A stretch of DNA of 7,818 nucleotides from an uncultured Clostridia bacterium. Its GTDB lineage: Bacteria > Bacillota > Clostridia > Oscillospirales > Acutalibacteraceae. Position numbers and translations under genes: made by a program. The DNA is taken from NCBI GenBank assembly GCA_945988915.1, contig CAMFTS010000049.1, forward strand, positions 1 to 7,818, written 5' to 3'. Shown one piece after another: positions 1 through 5,909 of the stretch (position 1 is its first letter; each line of letters begins with the position of its first letter). Under the pieces are notes generated by a model. It had not been told where the DNA came from. It did no database searches and saw nothing but the letters and a program-made list of their open reading frames with translations.

Positions 1-1029
1 ACAGCTGCCGGAATTTATGATAAAGTTAAGGAAAGCTCAGTAGGAGTTCTTGTTTACTCTTCAAATTCAACTGTTGCGGCAGGCGAGGGCTCAGGCGTTA
101 TAGTCGGCGAAGATGACGCAGGAAAATTCACATATATTATTACTTGTGCTCATGTTATTGCCGACAGCAGTTCGGTAAGAATTCAGCTTTATGATGAAAC
201 TCAGTGTGAAGCAACCGTTATCGGCAGTGATGCAAGAACCGACCTTGCAGTTTTAAGAATTGCAAAAACAGGTCTTAAAGCATTTGAAATCGGTGATTCG
301 GATAAGCTTGTAGTCGGTGAAACTGTTTATGCAATCGGTAATCCCGGCGGTGTGGATTTTGCAGGCTCATTCACAAACGGTATGATTTCAGCCATTGCAA
401 GACCTATCAGCAGTGAAATAGGTTATAAAATGGTTTGTGTTCAGCATACTGCGGCTATCAACCCGGGTAACTCAGGCGGTGCTCTTGTAAATTCAAAGGG
501 TCAGTTGATCGGTATCAATTCTTCAAAAATCGCAAGTACCGACTATGAGGGTATGGGCTTCTCTGTTCCTTCAAAAACCTTTGTTGAGGTTTATAATGAA
601 ATTATGGAACACGGCTATGTTACCAACAGACCTAAGCTCGGAATTACTTATACTCCGGCTTCTGCAAGTCAGACTTATGCAATGCTTGTAGGCGTTAAAG
701 AACTCCCGGCAGGCTCATTGATAATTCAATCAATCAATGCAGACAGTTCTCTTGTAGGAACAGGTGCGGCAGTAGGAGATTTGATTACTAAAGTGAACGG
801 AAAAGAGCTTGAAACCTCCGATATGCTTCCTAAGTTGATTGAACAGTCAAAAGTAGGCGATAAGCTTACTCTTACAATTTGCCATTTCGATAAGAATTAT
901 CAGATGTCAGAGTTTAATGTTGAAATCACACTTGTTGAGGATAAAGGCGAAACAGAAAATATTGAAGAAACAACAACTGTTTCGGATTATTACTATTGGA
1001 ATCCGTTCGGCAGTTATTTCGGTGAATAA
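1..1029 (+). CDS. HtrA/DegP-like trypsin-family serine protease with PDZ domain, 5' end outside window
   Basis: The frame is open from base 1 to TAA at 1027-1029, giving 342 residues with the N-terminus missing; the ATG at 352 is internal. The trypsin-like protease fold covers about residues 8-200. All three catalytic residues are visible: His51 in TCAHVI (codon at 151), Asp81 in RTDLAVL (codon 241) and Ser158 in NPGNSGG (codon 472). A single PDZ domain follows at about 210-312. The protein ends in an acidic stretch and an aromatic tail (YYYWNPFGSYF). Family knowledge: HtrA proteases are surface or periplasmic quality-control enzymes that degrade misfolded proteins, and Gram-positive members usually carry one N-terminal membrane helix, which here would lie upstream of the window. 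The family is secure; the exact paralogue (HtrA, HtrB or YyxA type) is not. Confidence 0.93.
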   Translation, partial: TAAGIYDKVKESSVGVLVYSSNSTVAAGEGSGVIVGEDDAGKFTYIITCAHVIADSSSVRIQLYDETQCEATVIGSDARTDLAVLRIAKTGLKAFEIGDSDKLVVGETVYAIGNPGGVDFAGSFTNGMISAIARPISSEIGYKMVCVQHTAAINPGNSGGALVNSKGQLIGINSSKIASTDYEGMGFSVPSKTFVEVYNEIMEHGYVTNRPKLGITYTPASASQTYAMLVGVKELPAGSLIIQSINADSSLVGTGAAVGDLITKVNGKELETSDMLPKLIEQSKVGDKLTLTICHFDKNYQMSEFNVEITLVEDKGETENIEETTTVSDYYYWNPFGSYFGE

Positions 1030-1060
1030 TAAGTCGGGATTTTTTTGAATACCGTAAATT

Positions 1061-1088
1061 AGAGCAGGCATTTTTTGATGCCTGCTCT
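1061..1088 (+). terminator. Stem-loop after the HtrA gene, probable terminator
   Basis: A perfect 10-bp inverted repeat, AGAGCAGGCA (1061-1070) and TGCCTGCTCT (1079-1088), encloses a T-rich 8-base loop. It lies 32 bases after the htrA-like stop and before the next promoter. The downstream tract (GATTGTATTTAT) is only moderately T-rich, so it may be a weak Rho-independent terminator or an mRNA-end stabiliser. Confidence 0.55.
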
Positions 1089-1121
1089 GATTGTATTTAT
1101 AAGATAATTCTTTTCTGTTTA

Positions 1122-1150
1122 TTGTCATATTTATTTAAAAGTGATATAAT
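1122..1150 (+). promoter_or_regulatory. SigA-type promoter of the flavin reductase-like gene
   Basis: TTGTCA (1122-1127) and TATAAT (1145-1150) are separated by exactly 17 bases. TG one base before the -10 makes it an extended -10 promoter. The predicted start near 1157 gives a leader of about 26 bases, with the SD GAGGT at 1171-1175. Confidence 0.8.
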
Positions 1151-1182
1151 AATATTATAAATAATTTTATGAGGTAAATGCT

Positions 1183-1683
1183 ATGTTTAAAGAAATCAAT
1201 ATAAGAGATTTAAAAAAGTCACCTGTAAGTATGCTTGCTGACGAATGGGCTTTGCTTACGGCGGGTGATGAAAATAAGTTTAATACTATGACTGTTTCCT
1301 GGGGTGCAGTAGGCGAGCTTTGGGGAAAAGATGTTGTTATTTGCTTTGTTCGTCCGCAGAGATATACTTATGAATTTTTAGAAAACAGCGATACATTTAC
1401 ACTTACTTTCTTTGGCGGCGAATATAAAAAAGAATTAGGCTTCTGCGGGTCTAAGTCAGGCAGAGATTTTGACAAAGTAAAAGAAACGGGCTTTGTACCG
1501 ATGAAAACAGGTGACGGTATTTCATTTGAACAGGCGGAAACAGTTATTGTTTGTAAGAAAATCGCGTTTCAGGATATGTCTCCAAACGGTTTTCTGTCAG
1601 ATGATATTATGTCTAATTACGGTAACAATGACTATCACAGAACCTATGTCGGAGAAATAGAAAAGGTGCTTGTTAAGGAGTAA
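1183..1683 (+). CDS. Flavin reductase-like FMN-binding split-barrel protein
   Basis: This 166-residue protein starts at an ATG placed 7 bases after SD GAGGT. The sequence resembles the flavin reductase-like/flavoredoxin family: a conserved early strand (FNTMTVSWGAVGELWGKD, about 33-50), then VVICFVRPQRYTYEFLE (51-67), and a C-terminal HRTYVGEIEKV strand (152-162). It is close to the usual single-domain length and is therefore intact. Family knowledge: members bind FMN and reduce flavins or pass electrons to partner oxidoreductases in the cytoplasm. The physiological partner cannot be read from the sequence, because no monooxygenase or other redox gene is adjacent. No terminator is visible between its stop and the 5S promoter, so some readthrough into the 5S gene is possible. 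Confidence 0.85.
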   Translation: MFKEINIRDLKKSPVSMLADEWALLTAGDENKFNTMTVSWGAVGELWGKDVVICFVRPQRYTYEFLENSDTFTLTFFGGEYKKELGFCGSKSGRDFDKVKETGFVPMKTGDGISFEQAETVIVCKKIAFQDMSPNGFLSDDIMSNYGNNDYHRTYVGEIEKVLVKE

Positions 1684-1690
1684 TTAAGAA

Positions 1691-1724
1691 TTTTTTGAAA
1701 AAATTTAAACTTTTTTGAAAAAAA
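1691..1724 (+). repeat. Phased T6-G-A6 direct repeat upstream of the 5S promoter, UP-element-like
   Basis: TTTTTTGAAAAAA occurs at 1691-1703 and again at 1711-1723, followed by one further A. The copies start 20 bases apart, close to two helical turns, and the second ends 3 bases before the -35 box. Phased A/T tracts at this position are typical of UP elements and bent DNA that boost rRNA promoters. The function is inferred from position and composition. Confidence 0.55.
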
Positions 1725-1727
1725 CAC

Positions 1728-1756
1728 TTGCATTTTATAAAATAGTGTGATATACT
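1728..1756 (+). promoter_or_regulatory. Promoter of the solitary 5S rRNA gene
   Basis: TTGCAT (1728-1733), a 17-base spacer and TATACT (1751-1756) with an extended -10 TG at 1748-1749. The predicted start is near 1763, about 40 bases before mature 5S. In that leader, TTGAGAGA (1767-1774) can pair with TTTCTCAA (1794-1801), with one G-U pair. This forms a stem directly at the 5' border of 5S that could guide processing. Confidence 0.75.
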
Positions 1757-1802
1757 CATTGAGCACTTGAGAGATGAGTCACTTACGGCAAGGTTTCTCA
1801 AA

Positions 1803-1918
<116 letters not shown>

Positions 1919-1929
1919 ATAATTAAAAG

Positions 1930-1959
1930 TAGTTCTCCAATAGGGGGGCTATTTTTTTT
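1930..1959 (+). terminator. Rho-independent terminator of 5S rRNA
   Basis: TAGTTCTCC (1930-1938) pairs with GGGGGGCTA (1943-1951) over 9 bp, including three G-T pairs, with a 4-base AATA loop. Eight T residues follow immediately (1952-1959). Confidence 0.9.
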
Positions 1960-1979
1960 GCATTTTTTTAATATAGTTT

Positions 1980-2007
1980 TTGACGCTGTTATTTACAATG
2001 ATATAAG
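1980..2007 (+). promoter_or_regulatory. Likely promoter of the GH30 gene
   Basis: TTGACG (1980-1985), a 16-base spacer and TATAAG (2002-2007) with an extended -10 TG at 1999-2000. It begins just after the 5S terminator. The predicted start near 2014 leaves a leader of about 90 bases that contains the hairpins at 2038-2074. Confidence 0.6.
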
Positions 2008-2037
2008 ATAATGTTAAAATAAAAAATAACCTGTTAT

Positions 2038-2074
2038 ACGCCTTATTCGGCTACACTAAGGCGTTAGGCGCTTT
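2038..2074 (+). promoter_or_regulatory. Two mutually exclusive hairpins in the GH30 leader
   Basis: Hairpin A is a perfect 8-bp stem, ACGCCTTA (2038-2045) with TAAGGCGT (2057-2064), and an 11-base loop TTCGGCTACAC. Hairpin B reuses the right arm: AAGGCG (2058-2063) pairs with CGCTTT (2069-2074), with one G-T pair. Both cannot form together. Only four T residues follow B (2072-2075), so a terminator function is uncertain. No known riboswitch core was recognised. The element could be an attenuator, a protein-binding site, or only an mRNA-stabilising 5' structure. Confidence 0.4.
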
Positions 2075-2105
2075 TAACAAAACTATTTGTAGCGGGGGAT
2101 TTATT

Positions 2106-3662
2106 ATGAAAAAATCACATAAAATACTTGTTAGCGTTATAGCAATATTGCTTGTCGCAGCTACTGTCACAGGAATTTTCTTTAATGACATTTTCAAAGA
2201 TACAGATTGGTTTATTGAAAAATCACAAACTGCCGATGTAAAACTGACAGTTACCGATGATAAAAAAGGCGAAACGCTTGACGGATTTGGTGCGTCTGCG
2301 TGCTGGTGGTCCCAAGTTGCCGGCAGTAGTGAATATGCACAGGAAACCGCTAAACTTCTTTACAGCAAAGAGGGATTAGGACTCAATATCTATCGTTATA
2401 ATATCGGTGCAGGCTCTGCCGATAACCCTGAGTCCCCGATTTCCAATCCTTGGCGCAGAACCGAAAGCTTTTATGTATTTAACGAAAAAACAGGTGAATA
2501 CGAATACGATTTTACTCGTGACGCTGCGGCGCAAAAATATTTAGACCTTTGTCTTTCATACGGTTGTATTGATACAGTTGTGCTTTTTGCAAACTCTCCT
2601 CATTATTCAATGACTCTTAACGGTAAAACATGCGGAAACGAAGAATGGTGGGTAAGCAATATTTCAAAAGACAAGTACGACGCATATGCCGACTATCTTG
2701 TCACAGTTGCTGAATATTTCATCGACAAGGGCGTTCCTGTAAAATATCTCAGTCCTATTAACGAACCAAACTGGTCATGGGGTGTGGAGAGTGTTAATCA
2801 GGGGCAGGAAGGCTGCTTCTACAATTCCGAAGATATTTACAGCGTGTATAAAGCAGTAATCAAAAAAATCAAAGAAAAAAATCTTGATATAAAGCTTACA
2901 GGTCCGGAGTCGGGAGAAATCGGCTTCAGACTTTATGAGTGGTTTGAGTATCTTTATAACGATGATGAAATCCGTCCTTATTTAGGCACATTGTCATATC
3001 ACAGCTATTGGTCGGACGATTCGGCGGATAATAAAAAAGGACTTGGAAAATGGATAAAAGAGAATGTTGACGAAGTGCCGGTAGAAATGTCGGAATGGTG
3101 CCATCTTCCATGTAACTCGCCGATAGATTCAATCGACGGAGCACTTCTTCAAGCAAGAGTTATGGCAAATGACCTGGATTTCAGCAACATTAATTCCTGG
3201 TCGGCTTGGGTTGGCGTTAACGATACAGGCATAGGAGATGACGGCAAAGAGTATTCCGACGGACTTCTTGCCGCAAATCAGGATTTCAGTGAATATAAAA
3301 TTGCAATGAGGTATTACGCAGTTGCTCATTTCAGCAAATTTATTCCCAAGGGAAGCGTTAAAATGTCAACTGAAAAAAATATCAACGACATTATAAAAAC
3401 CGAAGAAATTCTTGACGACGGAACAGTAAAAACAACTCAGAAATATCTTGTGAACTGTGTTTCATACCGTACTCCTGACGGCAAAATCGTTACTGTTGTC
3501 GTAAATGAGGGAGCACAAAGAAATATCAGCTTCAAGGTAGATGCAAAAAATATGACTGTTTACACAACAATGCAGGAAAAACAGCTTGAGCAAACATATA
3601 AAGGTAAGGTTTGCGAAATTCAGCTCCCTGAAAAAAGCATTATGACAGTTATTTTTGAATAA
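2106..3662 (+). CDS. Membrane-anchored or secreted GH30 family glycoside hydrolase
   Basis: This 518-residue protein starts at an ATG 7 bases after SD GGGGG (2094-2098). A basic N-terminus and hydrophobic segment (about residues 6-26) form a signal peptide or signal anchor; no lipobox Cys is present, so it is probably exported to the cell surface. The (beta/alpha)8 domain begins with LDGFGASACWW (58-68), followed by the conserved IYRYNIGAGS (95-104). The acid/base Glu is E220 in SPINEPNW and the nucleophile Glu is E330 in VEMSEW, both with GH30-type surroundings. Residues from about 400 to the end are strand-rich, consistent with the beta-sandwich that accompanies GH30 catalytic domains. The family is secure. 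The substrate is not: the QEGCFY motif after the acid/base recalls galactanase/xylanase-type GH30 subfamilies rather than glucosylceramidases. A role in hemicellulose or arabinogalactan side-chain degradation is an inference. Confidence 0.88.
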   Translation: MKKSHKILVSVIAILLVAATVTGIFFNDIFKDTDWFIEKSQTADVKLTVTDDKKGETLDGFGASACWWSQVAGSSEYAQETAKLLYSKEGLGLNIYRYNIGAGSADNPESPISNPWRRTESFYVFNEKTGEYEYDFTRDAAAQKYLDLCLSYGCIDTVVLFANSPHYSMTLNGKTCGNEEWWVSNISKDKYDAYADYLVTVAEYFIDKGVPVKYLSPINEPNWSWGVESVNQGQEGCFYNSEDIYSVYKAVIKKIKEKNLDIKLTGPESGEIGFRLYEWFEYLYNDDEIRPYLGTLSYHSYWSDDSADNKKGLGKWIKENVDEVPVEMSEWCHLPCNSPIDSIDGALLQARVMANDLDFSNINSWSAWVGVNDTGIGDDGKEYSDGLLAANQDFSEYKIAMRYYAVAHFSKFIPKGSVKMSTEKNINDIIKTEEILDDGTVKTTQKYLVNCVSYRTPDGKIVTVVVNEGAQRNISFKVDAKNMTVYTTMQEKQLEQTYKGKVCEIQLPEKSIMTVIFE

Positions 3663-3675
3663 AAAGAGTAAAATT

Positions 3676-3710
3676 AAATGAGGCATAAACTCAATGTTTA
3701 TGTCTCATTT
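3676..3710. terminator. Bidirectional terminator between GH30 and prfB
   Basis: A 13-bp stem pairs 3678-3690 with 3696-3708, with one G-T pair and a 5-base TCAAT loop, and is extended by A-T pairs to 3676-3710. The plus strand continues as TTTTCCTTTTT. The minus strand continues with an AT-rich tract ending in CTCTTTTT. It lies between two convergent genes, 13 bases after the GH30 stop and 6 bases from the prfB stop, so it probably ends both transcripts. Confidence 0.85.
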
Positions 3711-3716
3711 TCCTTT

Positions 3717-4835
3717 TTACTGTTCTAATTTTTTCTGTGATTCAGCTTTAAGATAAGCATTGATAAAACCGTCTATATCGCCGTCCATAACATTTGCAAT
3801 GTTACCCATTTCATAATTTGTTCTGTGGTCTTTTACAAGCTGATACGGCATAAATACATAAGATCTGATTTGACTTCCCCAAGCAATTTCTTTCTGGTCG
3901 CCCTTAATATCGGAAATCTTGTCGAGATGCTCACGCTCTTTAATTTCAATCAGCTTTGATTTGAGCATTGTCATACAAACTTCTCTGTTCTGATGCTGAC
4001 TTCTTTCAACCTGACAGGAAACAACGATTCCCGTAGGAATATGCGTGAGTCTGACAGCGGATGAGGTCTTATTAACTTTTTGTCCGCCGGCACCGGAGGA
4101 ACGGTAAACATCCATTTTAATATCTTCGGGTGCGATTTCCACTTCAATAGTATCGTCAATTTCCGGCATAACTTCAAGCGAAGCAAATGAAGTGTGTCTT
4201 CTGCCTTCCGAATCAAAAGGAGAAACACGGACAAGTCTGTGAATACCGGTTTCACTTTTCATATATCCGTAAGCATTTTCACCTTCAATAAGAATACTTG
4301 CCGATTTTAAACCTGCTTCGTCGCCGTCAAGATAATCAAGCGTCGAAACCTTATATCCGTGTCTTTCACCCCAGCGGCAATACATTCTGAAAAGCATTTG
4401 CGCCCAATCCTGAGCTTCGGTTCCGCCTGCGCCCGCATGGAAAGTGATGATAGCGTTTTTGCTGTCATATTCACCTGAAAGCAGGGTAGAGAGCGTCATT
4501 GTTTCAATGGTCTGTTCAATTTTAACAACATTTTCTTCACATTCGGGGAAAAGACTTTCATCTTCTTCCTCGTCTGCAAGCTCAATCATTACAAGCGCAT
4601 CGTCATAGTCCTGCTGAAGCTTTTCATAAGCGTTAACTTTGTTTTTTAATGAACTCTGCTTTTTCAGAACAATCTGTGAGCCTTTAATATCATCCCAAAA
4701 TCCGTTTTCTGCGGTCTTTGCATCGAGCTCAGCAATTTCCTCTTTCATTTTTTCAAGGCCGAGAGCGTCTGCAAGATCTTTTAATGCGGCTTCATTTCCC
4801 AAAAGTCTTAATCTCAATTCTTCATACTGAAGCAT
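3717..4835 (-). CDS. prfB: Peptide chain release factor 2 (RF2), single-frame version
   Basis: This 372-residue protein releases finished peptides from ribosomes at UAA and UGA. The tripeptide SPF (205-207) that reads the stop codon marks RF2 rather than RF1. The catalytic GGQ is at 250-252 in SSGAGGQKVNKTSSAVRLTH, the same numbering as in E. coli RF2. Domain 1 is an acidic helical coil (about 1-110). The whole gene is in one frame: the region where many prfB genes carry the programmed +1 frameshift (CTTTGAC after an internal SD) reads straight through as LADALGLEKMKEE. The start ATG at 4835 matches the N-terminus I recall for Clostridia RF2, and no in-frame ATG, GTG or TTG precedes it. The only SD (AAAGGA, 4855-4850) is 14 bases away, which is unusually far. 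The gene stands alone with its own promoter. Confidence 0.97.
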   Translation of the reverse strand: MLQYEELRLRLLGNEAALKDLADALGLEKMKEEIAELDAKTAENGFWDDIKGSQIVLKKQSSLKNKVNAYEKLQQDYDDALVMIELADEEEDESLFPECEENVVKIEQTIETMTLSTLLSGEYDSKNAIITFHAGAGGTEAQDWAQMLFRMYCRWGERHGYKVSTLDYLDGDEAGLKSASILIEGENAYGYMKSETGIHRLVRVSPFDSEGRRHTSFASLEVMPEIDDTIEVEIAPEDIKMDVYRSSGAGGQKVNKTSSAVRLTHIPTGIVVSCQVERSQHQNREVCMTMLKSKLIEIKEREHLDKISDIKGDQKEIAWGSQIRSYVFMPYQLVKDHRTNYEMGNIANVMDGDIDGFINAYLKAESQKKLEQ

Positions 4836-4848
4836 AAAAACATACCAT
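4814..4848 (-). other. Two short overlapping out-of-frame ORFs at the prfB start, both ending in TGA
   Basis: On the minus strand, ATG at 4848 opens an 8-codon frame (MVCFYASV) ending at TGA 4824-4822. ATG at 4843 opens a 9-codon frame (MFLCFSMKN) ending at TGA 4816-4814. The second ATG has the best spacing (6 bases) to the only SD; the real prfB ATG is 14 bases from it. Both mini-ORFs overlap codons 1-7 of prfB in other frames. Whether either is translated is unknown. Confidence 0.2.
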
Positions 4849-4877
4849 TTCCTTTTATTTAGTATTTTAACTTTAAT

Positions 4878-4906
4878 ATTATATAGTATAAATTGGATTT
4901 ATGCAA
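4878..4906 (-). promoter_or_regulatory. Promoter of prfB
   Basis: Read on the minus strand, TTGCAT (4906-4901), a 17-base spacer and a consensus TATAAT (4883-4878). The predicted start near 4871 gives a leader of about 36 bases before the prfB ATG. Confidence 0.75.
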
Positions 4907-5033
4907 CTATTTTCAAAAACAGAAGTAAAGTATAATTTAAAAGTGCGATTTATTATTTACGGTGTGCAAAGCATTTCGAGTACAAGAATAAATGCTTATT
5001 TACAACTACTTTATTTCTTGTTATTATAAAAGC

Positions 5034-5039
5034 GGTGAT
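5034..5039 (+). promoter_or_regulatory. SD site fixing the start of the alpha/beta-hydrolase
   Basis: GGTGAT matches the 3' half of the ideal GGAGGTGAT and lies 3 bases before ATG 5043, the correct register for that ATG. The alternative in-frame ATG at 4992 has no SD and would add 17 residues (MLIYNYFISCYYKSGDF) that do not resemble the family. No convincing promoter was found for this gene; a TATAAT at 4931-4936 lacks a matching -35. Confidence 0.7.
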
Positions 5040-5042
5040 TTT

Positions 5043-5816
5043 ATGATTTATCAGTTGTATTCAAAAAAAGAAATAAAAGAACGACCGAAAAGAAAGCTCG
5101 TTACACTTGAAAGCTATGTTATCGGAAAGAATGCACCGACTGTTTTGATTTGCCCGGGCGGCGCATATAAATTCGTTTCGGATTCAAATGAGGGCAAGCC
5201 TTTTGCAGAAAAAATGAATGAGAGAGGCTACAATGCATTTGTCCTTTTTTACAGTACAGGCAGTGGGAATGCGCGTTATCCGTATCCGCTCAAGGATGTT
5301 GCACGAGCAATGCAATTTATTAAATCAAAGGCTGATGAATTGCAAATAGATGCAGACAGAATAGCATTGATGGGAAGCTCGGCAGGAGGGCATCTTTGTG
5401 CTTTTTTCTCAACTCAGTACGAACGGTTTGAATGTGAATATGAGGGCAAAGATTATTCGTTGAAGCCGAAAGCACTGTTACTTGTTTATCCCGTAATCAC
5501 TATGGGCGAGTTAACACATAAGGTGTCACGCCAAAATCTGTTGGGTTTTATGACAGGTAAACCTGAGAGGGAAGCGGCGTCGGTTGAAAAGCATATTACA
5601 GCAGATTATCCGCCTACTTTCTCTTGGCACAATAAGGACGATAAATCTGTTGATTACCGAAACAGCGTTATGCTTGAAGAGGCTTTGAAAGAAAACGGAG
5701 TTGTTCACGAGGTAATTTACTATGAAACGGGCGGACACGGAATAGGTCTTGCACAAGGTAAGGATGCAGAGGGCTGGATAAACAAAGCAATAGATTTCTT
5801 GGACAGAAATATTTAG
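5043..5816 (+). CDS. Alpha/beta-hydrolase, acetyl-xylan/feruloyl esterase-like
   Basis: A 257-residue serine hydrolase with the usual alpha/beta-hydrolase order of motifs. The oxyanion-hole loop is CPGGAYKFVS (37-46). The nucleophile elbow GSSAGG gives catalytic Ser113. The acid is Asp200 in HNKDDKSV and the base is His232 in GGHGIG. The arrangement and length match the BD-FAE/endo-xylanase-related esterase group, which removes acetyl or feruloyl groups from plant polysaccharides or their oligosaccharides. No signal peptide is present, so it probably acts in the cytoplasm on imported oligosaccharides. The substrate is an inference, and related proteins also include peptidases and lipases. The next gene starts 93 bases downstream with no visible terminator between them, so co-transcription is likely. 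Confidence 0.88.
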   Translation: MIYQLYSKKEIKERPKRKLVTLESYVIGKNAPTVLICPGGAYKFVSDSNEGKPFAEKMNERGYNAFVLFYSTGSGNARYPYPLKDVARAMQFIKSKADELQIDADRIALMGSSAGGHLCAFFSTQYERFECEYEGKDYSLKPKALLLVYPVITMGELTHKVSRQNLLGFMTGKPEREAASVEKHITADYPPTFSWHNKDDKSVDYRNSVMLEEALKENGVVHEVIYYETGGHGIGLAQGKDAEGWINKAIDFLDRNI

Positions 5817-5909
5817 ACTCAAAAAAGAAAATTAAATTTGCAATAACTATCAATACTTTGTGTTCTTTTTATTAAATTATGTTCTTTAAAGTATGAAAGG
5901 CGGGTATTT

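Noticed and set aside
2038..2074. GH30 leader as a known riboswitch (cyclic-di-GMP, T-box or similar)
   Set aside because: None of the conserved core sequences of those classes was seen; only the hairpins can be supported.
3971..4255. Long minus-strand open frame inside prfB, and other open frames opposite GH30, HtrA and the phosphoesterase
   Set aside because: They lie within strongly conserved genes in another frame, have no SD and give no recognisable protein.
4818..4848. Classical RF2 +1 frameshift using the UGA at 4824-4822
   Set aside because: The codon before the UGA is GTA rather than the slip-prone CTT, there is no internal SD at the needed distance, and the ATG opening that frame is only 1 base from the SD. 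Kept only as a weak hypothesis within the mini-ORF finding.
4931..4936. TATAAT as promoter for the alpha/beta-hydrolase
   Set aside because: No acceptable -35 at 16-18 bases; it lies in very AT-rich DNA where such matches are common.
4992..5042. N-terminal extension of the alpha/beta-hydrolase from ATG 4992
   Set aside because: No SD at 4992, while ATG 5043 has a well-placed GGTGAT, and the extra residues do not look like the family.
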